Origin: Acidisarcina sp963790505
GTDB taxonomy: Bacteria > Acidobacteriota > Terriglobia > Terriglobales > Acidobacteriaceae
DNA length: 64,000 bases
Direction: 5' to 3'
Assembly (NCBI GenBank): GCA_963790505.1
Contig: CAWBOT010000004.1
Span: 372,001-436,000, forward strand
Of the stretch, positions 1 through 7,941 are shown in pieces (the stretch's first letter is position 1; each line of letters opens with the position of its first letter). A model generated the notes under the pieces. That model was given only the letters and a program-made list of their open reading frames with translations, searched no databases and was not told the DNA's origin. The position numbers were made by a program, and so were the translations under genes.

Positions 1-93
1 AGAACACGGATCGAACCCGCCGTCGAAGCGGCATCAATGATCTGGGCTCAAAGCTCAATAATAACTATGAGACCAGTTCTAGAGTACGTTGAT

Positions 94-123
94 ATCGACA
101 CGACGTTCCGCCGCAGTGTCGAT
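94..123. other. Perfect 8-bp inverted repeat upstream of the holin-like gene
   Basis: ATCGACAC at 94-101 is the exact reverse complement of GTGTCGAT at 116-123, separated by 14 nt. It lies 64 nt before the start codon at 188. No T-run follows it on either strand, so it is more likely an operator or leader hairpin than a terminator. Nothing else recognisable is seen in bases 1-187. Confidence 0.35.
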
Positions 124-187
124 TCCATGAAAATGGCGGCAAGTATGGACTGCCATTTGCGGATTGATAGAGAAAGGAATTTTCCGA

Positions 188-547
188 ATGCTTCGCCTCC
201 TCCTGCACTGGATTGTTAATGCTGTCGCGTTGTTGATTGTGGCCCACATTGTTCCCGGCTTTCATGTGGCCACAGTCGGGGCCGCGCTCGTCGCGGTAAT
301 CGTCATCGGGCTTCTCAATGCCACCCTGGGACTCTTCCTCAAGGTGGTCACGTTTCCGCTGGCGATCCTGAGTCTTGGAATATTTTTCCTGGTGATCAAC
401 GCCTTCGTTCTGAAGCTGGCTAGCGGCTTGGTTCCCGGGTTTGTGGTCAGCACATTCGCCGCCGCCTTCATTGGGGCCGTCGTCCTGGCGTTGATCCACA
501 TGTTGTTCGCGCTGATTGCAGGGGATGGGAAGCGGGCGCGCACCTAG
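188..547 (+). CDS. Phage holin family IV / YvlD-type small membrane protein
   Basis: This 119-residue protein is almost entirely hydrophobic, with about four membrane helices (roughly residues 4-22, 28-50, 52-75 and 85-108) and a short basic tail ending KRART. The pattern, including the LNATLGLFLK turn and the VTFPLAIL segment, matches the small inner-membrane family called phage holin superfamily IV / YvlD (DUF360). Most members are chromosomal and not phage lysis proteins; their function is poorly known. The ATG at 188 was chosen over the in-frame TTG at 164 because AAGGA at 174-178 sits at good spacing before it. The gene ends 3 nt before the stop of the convergent sigma-partner gene. Confidence 0.8.
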   Translation: MLRLLLHWIVNAVALLIVAHIVPGFHVATVGAALVAVIVIGLLNATLGLFLKVVTFPLAILSLGIFFLVINAFVLKLASGLVPGFVVSTFAAAFIGAVVLALIHMLFALIAGDGKRART

Positions 548-550
548 CCA

Positions 551-1048
551 CTATTGTTGCGAATTTGCGGGCTGCTGGCCGGGCGCATAGGGCGACGGAG
601 GTACGGCCGCCCCTCCGTCATGCCGACCTTGGTCGCGAGTGACGGTCGCGCGGCCATGGGCCGGAGTGCGCGGCGCATTGGGATCGATCGTGGGCCTCTC
701 CGGAGTAGCCCCGGTTGGAACGTGCGCGGTTCCCGAGGTAGTCACACCGCCTTGGTGCTGCACCCTGGCAGCCTGAGGCAGGGCAGCGCGATGCGAGTGC
801 GCAATGCTTCCGGCGACGATCGCACAAGCTGCTGCCACGGCAAGGGCCGCAGCCAGCAAGCGCCACACGGCCAGCAGGCTTATACTGCCCGATCGGACCG
901 ACTCACGTGACATTGACGAAATCCGTGCGGTGATCCTGACTTCCAGGTCAGGCTCGGGGTCGGCGTGAGAGTAAACGCGGAGCGCGGCGTCGATTCGAGC
1001 GTCGTGCATGGATGAACCGTTGGAGGTATTGGATAGTTTCGCTTTCAT
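551..1048 (-). CDS. Single-pass membrane protein, putative anti-sigma partner of the ECF factor
   Basis: This 165-residue protein has a charged cytoplasmic N-terminus (about residues 1-52), one strong hydrophobic helix (about 58-84, Ala/Leu-rich) and a low-complexity Pro/Gly/Ala/Thr-rich tail outside the membrane. Its ATG overlaps the TGA of the sigma gene (ATGA), so translation is probably coupled. Gene order and topology fit an anti-sigma factor, but there is no HxxxCxxC zinc-binding anti-sigma motif and no recognisable RskA domain. The anti-sigma role therefore rests on position and topology only. Alternative: a small membrane protein that is simply regulated together with the sigma factor. 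Confidence 0.7.
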   Translation of the reverse strand: MKAKLSNTSNGSSMHDARIDAALRVYSHADPEPDLEVRITARISSMSRESVRSGSISLLAVWRLLAAALAVAAACAIVAGSIAHSHRAALPQAARVQHQGGVTTSGTAHVPTGATPERPTIDPNAPRTPAHGRATVTRDQGRHDGGAAVPPSPYAPGQQPANSQQ

Positions 1049-1647
1049 CGAACCATCCTTTCCTGATCGAGGAGCGCGGCGAGTTGATGTCGGGCGCGAA
1101 AGATCCTGGACCGAACCGAGGACTCGGTAGTCTTGAGCACCTCGGCGGTCTGGGCGGTCGTCAACTCCTCGACTGCCGACAACAGCAATGCCTCCCGCTC
1201 TTTCCGGGGTAGCGTATCGATGAGTGCTAGTATCCGGGCGTGTTCCTGCGAAGAGATTGCCGTTTTCTCCGCCGTGGGAAGCTTCGCCGGCAGGGTGCGC
1301 ACCAGATCGGCAATATCTTCGGTCTCGGGACGGGTCTTCACCCGCCGCTTCCGGTCCAGCACGACATTCCAGGTAATCCTCACCAGCCAGACCCGATGGT
1401 CGCGGATCTCCCCCAGCTTTTCCCGATGGCGTAGGACGCGCAAAAACGTCTCCTGGACGGCGTCCTCGGCCTCGGCAGCATTGCGAGTGATGGAATAGGC
1501 CACCCGGTAGAGCGTCGTGGAGTATTGAGCGACGAGCGCGGATATCGCCTCGCCGGTATCGGCTTCGGTGAGAGAATCCGATGGTGCGGTGGAGACGATT
1601 GGATTCACATGCATCCAGCCAACGAGTTGTCCTTCCGAGGAACTCAT
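1045..1647 (-). CDS. ECF-family RNA polymerase sigma factor (SigE-like)
   Basis: This 200-residue protein has the sigma-70 region 2 signature at about residues 35-100 (YRVAYSITRNAAEAEDAVQETFLRV, a classic region 2.1-2.2 helix pair shown here by key residues D62, Q65 and E66) and a region 4 helix-turn-helix at about 140-190 (LPRKEREALLL, then TTAQTAEVLKTTESSVRSRI). Length and two-domain layout are typical of group 4 (ECF) factors. It would direct RNA polymerase to a small regulon, often an envelope-stress one. The ATG at 1647 has a modest AGAAG upstream; an in-frame ATG at 1614 is possible. The partner membrane gene follows with a 4-nt overlap. Confidence 0.92.
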   Translation of the reverse strand: MSSSEGQLVGWMHVNPIVSTAPSDSLTEADTGEAISALVAQYSTTLYRVAYSITRNAAEAEDAVQETFLRVLRHREKLGEIRDHRVWLVRITWNVVLDRKRRVKTRPETEDIADLVRTLPAKLPTAEKTAISSQEHARILALIDTLPRKEREALLLSAVEELTTAQTAEVLKTTESSVRSRIFRARHQLAALLDQERMVR

Positions 1648-1709
1648 AATCTTCTAAGAATGACGAGGGAAGATTGAGTTCCGCTCATACTATGTTCCGC
1701 CAAACGCAG

Positions 1710-1741
1710 GCGGAAGCGCAATCGTCCGGCTCCGCTTCCGC
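1710..1741. other. 9-bp inverted repeat between the sigma gene and the YfgM-like gene
   Basis: GCGGAAGCG at 1710-1718 is the exact reverse complement of CGCTTCCGC at 1733-1741, with a 14-nt loop. It lies about 60 nt upstream of the sigma gene start (minus strand) and 100 nt past the intrinsic terminator of the preceding gene. No T-run adjoins it. It could be an operator, a leader hairpin or a chance GC-rich repeat. Confidence 0.3.
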
Positions 1742-1840
1742 GCGACTGAGGACCGCATTGAACCTGAGAAGCTCCGAATCCGTAGGCGCAATCGCGGTGA
1801 GTGCACAAGTTCTAAAAGACCCGCTGCCCCGATTCGTCCC

Positions 1841-1873
1841 GAAATAGAAAACCCGCATCTCGTGAGATGCGGG
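1841..1873 (-). terminator. Intrinsic terminator of the YfgM-like gene
   Basis: CCCGCATCTC at 1852-1861 pairs perfectly with GAGATGCGGG at 1864-1873, a 10-bp stem with a tight loop. On the minus strand it is followed by TTTTCTATTT. It lies 26 nt past the stop codon of the gene at 1899-2615, as expected for its rho-independent terminator. Confidence 0.75.
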
Positions 1874-1898
1874 CTTCGTCGAAGAACCGGCGGTGTGC

Positions 1899-2615
1899 TT
1901 ACTGCAACTGCGGCTGCGCGCCGGGATTCAGCTTCTGAGCCGCGATCTGGCCGGCCGCAGTGGTCTTGTCCTTGTCCTTCAAGACGGCATAGATTTGCTT
2001 CGCTTGTTGAGGATCGGTCTTTTCGTAGATCGCTGCCAGTTGCAGCTGCGCAGCGGAAGCAGGCACGGTGTCTGTCGGTTTGGCAATCAATTGCTTGTAA
2101 AGGTCGATCGCCTGCGGCGTCTTGCCCGTCTGGACGTACAGGTTAGCCAAAGCGACCTTAGCCAGCGCGGAAAGGTCCTTGTGGTAGGAGCCGGCTACGT
2201 CATTGAGACTCGCCTCGGCGTCGGCGGTCTTGCCCAAATCGATGTCAGTCAGTGCAGCGAAATACCGGGCGACCTTTCCCTGCTCCATGCTGTTGTAGCG
2301 ATTAGCAACGTCCACAAACTGCTGGTTGGCGGCCTTGGCGCGTTCCGCAACAGTCTTGTAGGTGCCGTCCTCGGGCTCGCCGGGCTGACGCAGCGGCGAG
2401 TTGTAAATCTCCAGCGCTGCGCCGAGCGCGAGCGAAGCCTGCGCGCTGCGATGTTCATAAAAGGCCGCGGCGCCGATCAGCGCTGCAATGACAACCACCA
2501 CGGCGATGCTGGCGCGAATGACCTGGAAACGGTTCATCTCGATCCAGCTCAACCCGCTGGTCGTCGCCTGAACGAACTTGTCCTGCTTTAGAGCGTGACG
2601 TGTCTGAGTGTCCAC
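1899..2615 (-). CDS. YfgM-like membrane-anchored TPR protein
   Basis: This 238-residue protein has a short cytoplasmic N-terminus, one transmembrane helix at about residues 34-52 (ASIAVVVVIAALIGAAAF), then a periplasmic helical region at about 60-235 with TPR-like repeats such as LAKVALANLYVQTGKTPQAIDLYKQL. This is the layout of the YfgM/TPR_21 family, whose E. coli member associates with the SecYEG translocon and periplasmic chaperones. The function here is inferred from that family. The start is GTG at 2615, with AAGGA five bases upstream. A strong intrinsic terminator follows the gene, so it ends its own transcript. Confidence 0.75.
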   Translation of the reverse strand: MDTQTRHALKQDKFVQATTSGLSWIEMNRFQVIRASIAVVVVIAALIGAAAFYEHRSAQASLALGAALEIYNSPLRQPGEPEDGTYKTVAERAKAANQQFVDVANRYNSMEQGKVARYFAALTDIDLGKTADAEASLNDVAGSYHKDLSALAKVALANLYVQTGKTPQAIDLYKQLIAKPTDTVPASAAQLQLAAIYEKTDPQQAKQIYAVLKDKDKTTAAGQIAAQKLNPGAQPQLQ

Positions 2616-2719
2616 GAATTTCCTTCAAGAAGCTTTCTGGAGGGGAGGTGGCAGGCAAACGAACAATTCAGCTTGCCGCTGTCGAACCCTCTGAGTTTAA
2701 CAGGGCGAAAGGCGGAGGG

Positions 2720-3811
2720 TCAAAAGAGTGAGGGGCCGGGGTCGATCGCCCGTTCCGAACCAGGCCGCGAGTTTGCCGCGCCCGCAAAAGCAACCCCGTC
2801 GCGGCTGGCGCCTTTGACTCCATACATTCTCGCATCGGCGGCGCGAAGCAGCTCCTGGGCCGATTTGCCGTCTTCGGGATAGCTGGAGACGCCGATGCTG
2901 GCTCTGACATTGAGCCGCAGGGTCGGCGAGATCGCGTGGCTGGTTTTGCGCAGGGTCATCAGCAGGCGGTTCGCCACGTCTACCGCTTTCAATTTGCCCG
3001 TATCCGGCAACAGAACAACGAATTCGTCCCCGCCGTACCGGAAGGTCTTGTCGATGCTTCTGACCTGGCCTTTGATGGTGGCGCCCACCAGCGCGAGCAG
3101 CTGGCTGCCTACTTGGTGCCCGTATTGATCATTCACCAGTTTGAAATGGTCCAGATCCACGAAGATCAGGCTCAGGAAAGCCGGCAGCCGCTCGCAGCGC
3201 GCCATCTCGTGCGGCAGGACGTTATCGAAATGCCGCAGATTATAGAGGCCGGTGCATTCGTCGGTGATCGTTAGTTCCTGCACGCGCTTAAAGGCCCGCG
3301 CGTTCTCGATGGCGATAGCGGCGAAGTCGGAGAGCACCGTCAGGGACGACAAACTGTATTCCGAAAAACTCTCAACCGGCAGATTGAGCAGCTGGATCAC
3401 GCCAAGAGTCCGCAGCCGCGAACGCAGCGGGACCGAGACGGCAGAGCGCACCGCCAAACCCAGGCGCGGATCGAACGCCTCCTTGATTCCCACCTCGGAG
3501 GTTGCGTCGCGCATGATCAACGGTTCTCCCTGCTCAGCAACCAGTCCAACGACACCCTCGCCGTAAGCGACGCGCAGATCGACGAGACGGCCGCCGAAGC
3601 GGGCGTCCCCCATCGCGTAACACAGGTCTCTCCGCCGCTCATCCGCGAGCAGCAGCGTCCACGCTTCGGGGCGAAAGAGGCTCTCCATGTGCCGCATGAT
3701 CGCATTCAGAACGGAATCGAGGTCCTGCGAGGAGGTGAGTGCGTGCGCAATCTCATGGAATGCCGAAAGATCGGCGCGGGATGGACGAGATTCGTTGGTC
3801 GTGCCGATCAT
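2720..3811 (-). CDS. GAF-GGDEF diguanylate cyclase
   Basis: This 363-residue soluble protein has an N-terminal GAF sensory domain (about residues 25-175, with the GLVAEQGEPLIMRDA segment) and a C-terminal GGDEF domain (about 183-345). The active-site motif GGDEF is intact at 260-264. An RxxD inhibitory I-site (R251-S-I-D254) lies exactly five residues before it, so both GTP cyclisation to c-di-GMP and product feedback inhibition are predicted. FVDLDHFKLVND (about 217-228) supplies metal and substrate residues. No signal peptide or membrane helix is seen, so it is a cytosolic sensor; the GAF ligand is unknown. The gene is flanked by unrelated genes and is probably transcribed alone. Confidence 0.92.
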   Translation of the reverse strand: MIGTTNESRPSRADLSAFHEIAHALTSSQDLDSVLNAIMRHMESLFRPEAWTLLLADERRRDLCYAMGDARFGGRLVDLRVAYGEGVVGLVAEQGEPLIMRDATSEVGIKEAFDPRLGLAVRSAVSVPLRSRLRTLGVIQLLNLPVESFSEYSLSSLTVLSDFAAIAIENARAFKRVQELTITDECTGLYNLRHFDNVLPHEMARCERLPAFLSLIFVDLDHFKLVNDQYGHQVGSQLLALVGATIKGQVRSIDKTFRYGGDEFVVLLPDTGKLKAVDVANRLLMTLRKTSHAISPTLRLNVRASIGVSSYPEDGKSAQELLRAADARMYGVKGASRDGVAFAGAANSRPGSERAIDPGPSLF

Positions 3812-4001
3812 GGGAATCCAAAGACTGCAAAGGAGGCGCGAACACGTTGCTTACGGGAAGGTTGCGAAAGGCAACAGGGTGGGCTCGGTGCTCACAGCAC
3901 TCCCGTATCGAATTTTATTATTGCTAGATACTACCCCTCATCGACGCCACATCGGAAAATCTCTTCGATGTCCTCCATCCGACGCGGGATGTGTCGCCCG
4001 A

Positions 4002-5741
4002 TTACATCCCGTCGTAATTCGGGCCGCCTCCGCCCTCGGGAGGCACCCAGGTAATGATCTGGTAGGGGTCGGCAATATCGCAGGTCTTGCAGTGGACGCA
4101 GTTTGCGAAGTTGATCTGCAGCCGCTTTCCCTCTCCCGAATCCTCAACTCTTTCCCCCACCATCTCATAGACTGCCGCCGGGCAGAAGTATTGGCACGGG
4201 TTCCCGAACTCCTTGGTGCAGCGGGTGTTGCAGATGTCGAGATCGGCAACGACCAGGTGCGTTGGCTGGTCGTCTTCATGGCGGGTTCCGGAATGATAAA
4301 CGTCGGTAAGCCGATCGAAGGTCAGCTTCCCGTCTCCCTGGGCATTACCGAGAAAGGCTTCCCGTCCGTGGGCGTGTTCTCCAAGGGTGTCGATGCGGCG
4401 CATTCTCTTGTAGCCGGGGCCGTTGGCGAAATCGGGGCCAAGATTCGCTCCTCCCATGAGTTGCTGGACTCCCGCCTTGATGACCCCATCGATCAGGCCG
4501 TGTTCGAAGCCTTGATGGAAATTGCGAACCGGGTAGAGTTCCTCACGGATCCAGCTCTCGTCGACGCGACGCTTGTAATTGGAAAGTTGGGCACTCGAGT
4601 AATTCTGCTTGCGCACCGCATCGTAGGCGGTCTCGGCCGCCAGCATGCCGGACTTGATCGCTAGGTGGATTCCTTTCAGCCGCTGCGAGTTCAGAAAGCT
4701 AGCGCTATCGCCGAGCAACATCCAGCCGTCTCCCGCCAGTTGCGGCATCGTGAGCCAACCCCCGTAAGGCAGGCTCTTTGCGCCGTAGCGGACCATCTTG
4801 CCACCATCCAAAATCCGTCGGGCAAAGGGATGCTTCTTGAAGCTTTGAAAAACATGATGGGGATCGGTGCGCGGGTCCTCGTAATCGAGGCCGGTGACAT
4901 AGCCGACAGAGGCCTCGGTGTCGCTGATGCCGTAAATCCAGGCCCCGCCGTACTCACGGCTAGTCAGGGGATAACCCAGGGTATAAAGGACCTCGCCCTT
5001 GGCGACCCGCCCGGCGGGGATCTCCCACAACTCCTTTATTCCGATCCCGTAGGTCTGGGCGTGATCGGCGTCTTCCAGCCCGAGACGCTGAATCAGCCCC
5101 TTCGCGCAGTTGCCCCTGCTTCCCTCGGCGAGAACCGTGATCTTCGCGTGAAGATCGTAGCCAGGCTCAAAATTAGCCTTGGGCTCACCCTGCTTATCCA
5201 CACCCTTATCGTCGGTGCGAACACCAATCACGCCGTGACCAAGTCCGTCGTCATCAAACAATAGCTCTGACCCGGCGAAGCCGGTGAAGATCGTGATCCC
5301 CGCGTCTTCTACCTTCGTGGCGAGCCATTTCACAAACTTGTTAATCGAGATGACGTAGTTACCGTGGTCACGCAGCGGCGGCGGAACGATCGGGAATTTG
5401 TGCTGCCCGCGCTCCGTAAGAAAATAGACCGATTCACGCGTGACCTCGGCATCGAGCGGCGCTTCCGCCTCAAATCCGGGGAGGAGTTCGCGCATCGAGC
5501 GGGGGTCGAGCAACGCCCCCGAAAGGCAGTGCTGACCGGCCTCGCGGGCCTTTTCAAGCACATAGACATTGTCTTTGGTGAGCGGCTCGCCGGGATGATG
5601 CAGATTGTGTTCATCGATAATCTGCGCGAGCCGCAACGCGCAGGCCATCCCCGCAGGGCCTCCGCCGACGATGATGATGTCGGCCTCCATCTGAGGGCGG
5701 TCGATGCCTGCGAGTGGTTTACGAAAGTGGATTCGATTCAT
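4002..5741 (-). CDS. Electron transfer flavoprotein-ubiquinone oxidoreductase (ETF-QO)
   Basis: This 579-residue protein passes electrons from reduced ETF (fatty-acid and amino-acid oxidation) to the quinone pool and works as a monotopic inner-membrane enzyme. An FAD-binding Rossmann motif GGGPAG occurs at about residues 26-31. The family core follows (GLIQRLGLE, PYGGWLTMPQLAGDGWMLLGDSA by key residues). The C-terminal ferredoxin-like region holds the 4Fe-4S cysteines in NPCQYFCPAAVYE and NCVHCKTCDI. The length matches bacterial and mitochondrial ETF-QO. No etfA or etfB is in the window, so its partner is encoded elsewhere. The 190 nt between this gene and the cyclase show no clear signal. 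Confidence 0.95.
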   Translation of the reverse strand: MNRIHFRKPLAGIDRPQMEADIIIVGGGPAGMACALRLAQIIDEHNLHHPGEPLTKDNVYVLEKAREAGQHCLSGALLDPRSMRELLPGFEAEAPLDAEVTRESVYFLTERGQHKFPIVPPPLRDHGNYVISINKFVKWLATKVEDAGITIFTGFAGSELLFDDDGLGHGVIGVRTDDKGVDKQGEPKANFEPGYDLHAKITVLAEGSRGNCAKGLIQRLGLEDADHAQTYGIGIKELWEIPAGRVAKGEVLYTLGYPLTSREYGGAWIYGISDTEASVGYVTGLDYEDPRTDPHHVFQSFKKHPFARRILDGGKMVRYGAKSLPYGGWLTMPQLAGDGWMLLGDSASFLNSQRLKGIHLAIKSGMLAAETAYDAVRKQNYSSAQLSNYKRRVDESWIREELYPVRNFHQGFEHGLIDGVIKAGVQQLMGGANLGPDFANGPGYKRMRRIDTLGEHAHGREAFLGNAQGDGKLTFDRLTDVYHSGTRHEDDQPTHLVVADLDICNTRCTKEFGNPCQYFCPAAVYEMVGERVEDSGEGKRLQINFANCVHCKTCDIADPYQIITWVPPEGGGGPNYDGM

Positions 5742-5883
5742 GAGGACTGGGGCCGCCAGGGCCGGCCTGCTTCAGGAACACCGGACTTCCTTTTGTAGCG
5801 GATCGGCGGGAAGTCAGGCAAGTTCGCTGACGTCCATCGCTGCGTCGAGATTAAGATAGAGCCGACACCGGGTAGCCCTTTCC

Positions 5884-7620
5884 ATGAGCCGATCTACTTG
5901 CAAGCCGCCCCAGCCGATCTCAGCGCTGACTCGCCGCAGCTTCCTCGAACGCGCAGCAGCAGTCAGCGCAGGTATGGCTTCGTTGCCACTTGCCAGTGCG
6001 GCGCTAGACCGGCAGGGACCGGTTCAAACATCCACTTCCTTCGATGTAATTCAGCCTCCGGACGGGGTGACCGCTTATTCCGGACTCGAGGACCCCTTCC
6101 CGCTTGGCCGCTCCGCACTGCGCTGGACGGGCCGCAGCGTCGAGGTCGAGGCCACTCCGCTCAACGGCGAACTGCCGATCTTCGTTTCGGCGCCCAGGGA
6201 TCCGCTGACCCACGTTCACCTGCGATGGGAAGGGCCCGTTTCCACCTCTCTGCTCTGCCTTGGCGACGCTTGGGAGCGCAGCTACGGAGATCTGGCCTGG
6301 CGCAGCCTGGTTCCGGAGCGGCCGATGCCCTGGTATTTCGTGACCTCAACTGGCGATGGCGCAAGCGTGGATGGCTATGGGGTGAAGACCGGAGCGCGGG
6401 CGCTCTGCTTCTGGCAGCTCGATCCACAGGGTATCTCGCTTTGGCTCGACGTCAGCAACGGGGGAAGCGGCGTCATCCTCGGCGAACGCGTTCTATCTGC
6501 GGCAACCGTCGTAGCGCGCCGCGGCCAGCCCGGAGAAGGGGCCGTCGCCGCTGTGCGGCAGTTCTGCAAACGCATGTGCGCGAATCCGCGCCCCTCGCCC
6601 GGTCCGATCTATGGTTCGAACGATTGGTACTACGCCTACGGCAATAGCTCCCAGGAAGCGATCTTGCGCGACGCCGATCTCGTGGCATCGCTCCGGCCTG
6701 CCAAAGCGCCCAAGCCCTTGACGGTCATCGACGAGGGTTGGGCCAACAAGGCAAAATTCCCTGACCTGACCCGTCTGGCAGCGGAGATTGGCCGGCGCGG
6801 CGTCCGGCCTGGTATCTGGGAGCGGCCGCTGCGCGCACCCGAAGGAACAGACTCCAGACTGCTCATGCCAGAGCGCCGTTTTGGGGAGAAGTCGGCCCGC
6901 GCCGCTGAACTGGCCTTCGACCCGACCCTCCCGGATGCCATGCAGATCGTGACCGACAAGGTCCGGCACATTCGTTCCTGGGGCTTTGAACTGCTCAAGC
7001 ATGATTTCACCACCTACGATCTGCTCGGGCAGTGGGGCTTCGAGATGGGGCCGCGGCCGACCCTCCCCGGCTGGTCTTTTCACGACCAAAGCAAGACTAA
7101 TGCCGAAATCATCCTCGATCTCTACAAGGCGATCCGGGCCGCTGCAGGGGATGAAATGTTGATCCTCAGCTGCAACGTCGTGGGCCATCTCGGAGCCGGT
7201 ATCTTTGACATTCAGCGCACCGGCGACGACACCAGCGGCAAGATATGGGAGCGAACCCGCCGCATGGGCGTGAATACCCTGGCCTTCCGCCTGACGCAGC
7301 ATGAAAGCTTCTTCACACTCGACGCCGACTGCGTCGCAATCACAGCCGCCATCCCCTGGCAGTTGACTCGCCAATGGCTGGATGTGGTGGCGCGCAGCAA
7401 GACGGCGCTGTTCATCTCCGCCGCAGCTGAGGCGACAGGCAACGAGCAGAAGAAGGCTATCGCTGAAGCCTTTGCGCTTGTTACGTCGGCTGAAGTGCCG
7501 AGCGCGCCTCAAGATTGGTTCGGAGATTCGACGCCGGAAGTCTGGAGAAGCGGCAAGAGCAAATCAGAGAACCGCTATGAATGGTGCGCGCCGGAGGGAG
7601 CTTATCCTTTCAGCGTGTGA
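5884..7620 (+). CDS. Tat-exported clan GH-D (GH36/GH27-like) glycoside hydrolase
   Basis: This 578-residue protein has an N-terminal twin-arginine signal (RRSFLERAAAV at residues 17-27, then a hydrophobic stretch). The C-terminal two thirds resemble the alpha-galactosidase clan D barrel. LLKHD places the probable nucleophile at D374, and IQRTGDD (444-449) resembles the clan's R-x-x-DD acid/base motif. The VIDEGW segment (281-286) matches the substrate-side strand. A beta-rich N-terminal domain precedes the barrel. Substrate specificity (alpha-galactoside or a related sugar) cannot be read from sequence. It diverges from the ETF-QO gene and is followed by a small unknown gene. Confidence 0.75.
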   Translation: MSRSTCKPPQPISALTRRSFLERAAAVSAGMASLPLASAALDRQGPVQTSTSFDVIQPPDGVTAYSGLEDPFPLGRSALRWTGRSVEVEATPLNGELPIFVSAPRDPLTHVHLRWEGPVSTSLLCLGDAWERSYGDLAWRSLVPERPMPWYFVTSTGDGASVDGYGVKTGARALCFWQLDPQGISLWLDVSNGGSGVILGERVLSAATVVARRGQPGEGAVAAVRQFCKRMCANPRPSPGPIYGSNDWYYAYGNSSQEAILRDADLVASLRPAKAPKPLTVIDEGWANKAKFPDLTRLAAEIGRRGVRPGIWERPLRAPEGTDSRLLMPERRFGEKSARAAELAFDPTLPDAMQIVTDKVRHIRSWGFELLKHDFTTYDLLGQWGFEMGPRPTLPGWSFHDQSKTNAEIILDLYKAIRAAAGDEMLILSCNVVGHLGAGIFDIQRTGDDTSGKIWERTRRMGVNTLAFRLTQHESFFTLDADCVAITAAIPWQLTRQWLDVVARSKTALFISAAAEATGNEQKKAIAEAFALVTSAEVPSAPQDWFGDSTPEVWRSGKSKSENRYEWCAPEGAYPFSV

Positions 7621-7716
7621 GAGGTGCAGTGCGCAAAGGGCTTTCACCCGCGAAGATTTTCCCGCGCGCGACAAGCGAACGCTCGGAGCGCTAGCATGCT
7701 TGCAGGAGGGACTTCG

Positions 7717-7923
7717 ATGTTTGGATTGGGAAAGAAAGAGACAGATGAGGAGAAGGCCGAGGAGAAGGCGGAACAAGACTTAGCCAACAAACTCGCCGAC
7801 GAGACGCCGGCAGACGAGCAGGTTGATCTGTACGCCCAGACTCCGCAGCTGGGGCCTTTCGGGGCAATACCGTCTTCCGTGGGCGCTGAGGGTACGTTCG
7901 TCGACCGAAAAGATAAAGCCTGA
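7717..7923 (+). CDS. Small acidic hypothetical protein
   Basis: This is a 68-residue protein of unknown function. The start ATG at 7717 follows a near-perfect ribosome site AGGAGGG at 7704-7710; in-frame codons farther upstream lack one. The first half is a charged Glu/Lys-rich helix (KKETDEEKAEEKAEQDLANKLA), probably a short coiled coil. The rest is Pro/Gly-rich, with no signal peptide, cysteines or membrane segment. It follows the clan-D hydrolase on the same strand and is convergent with the isomerase gene, 18 nt away. Confidence 0.6.
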   Translation: MFGLGKKETDEEKAEEKAEQDLANKLADETPADEQVDLYAQTPQLGPFGAIPSSVGAEGTFVDRKDKA

Positions 7924-7941
7924 TCTGCCCGAGCCAGGCGG

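Noticed and set aside
1..30. T-loop-like GGGTTCGATCC on the minus strand at the left edge
   Set aside because: The flanking bases cannot form the five T-stem pairs and no acceptor or CCA end follows, so a tRNA is not supported.
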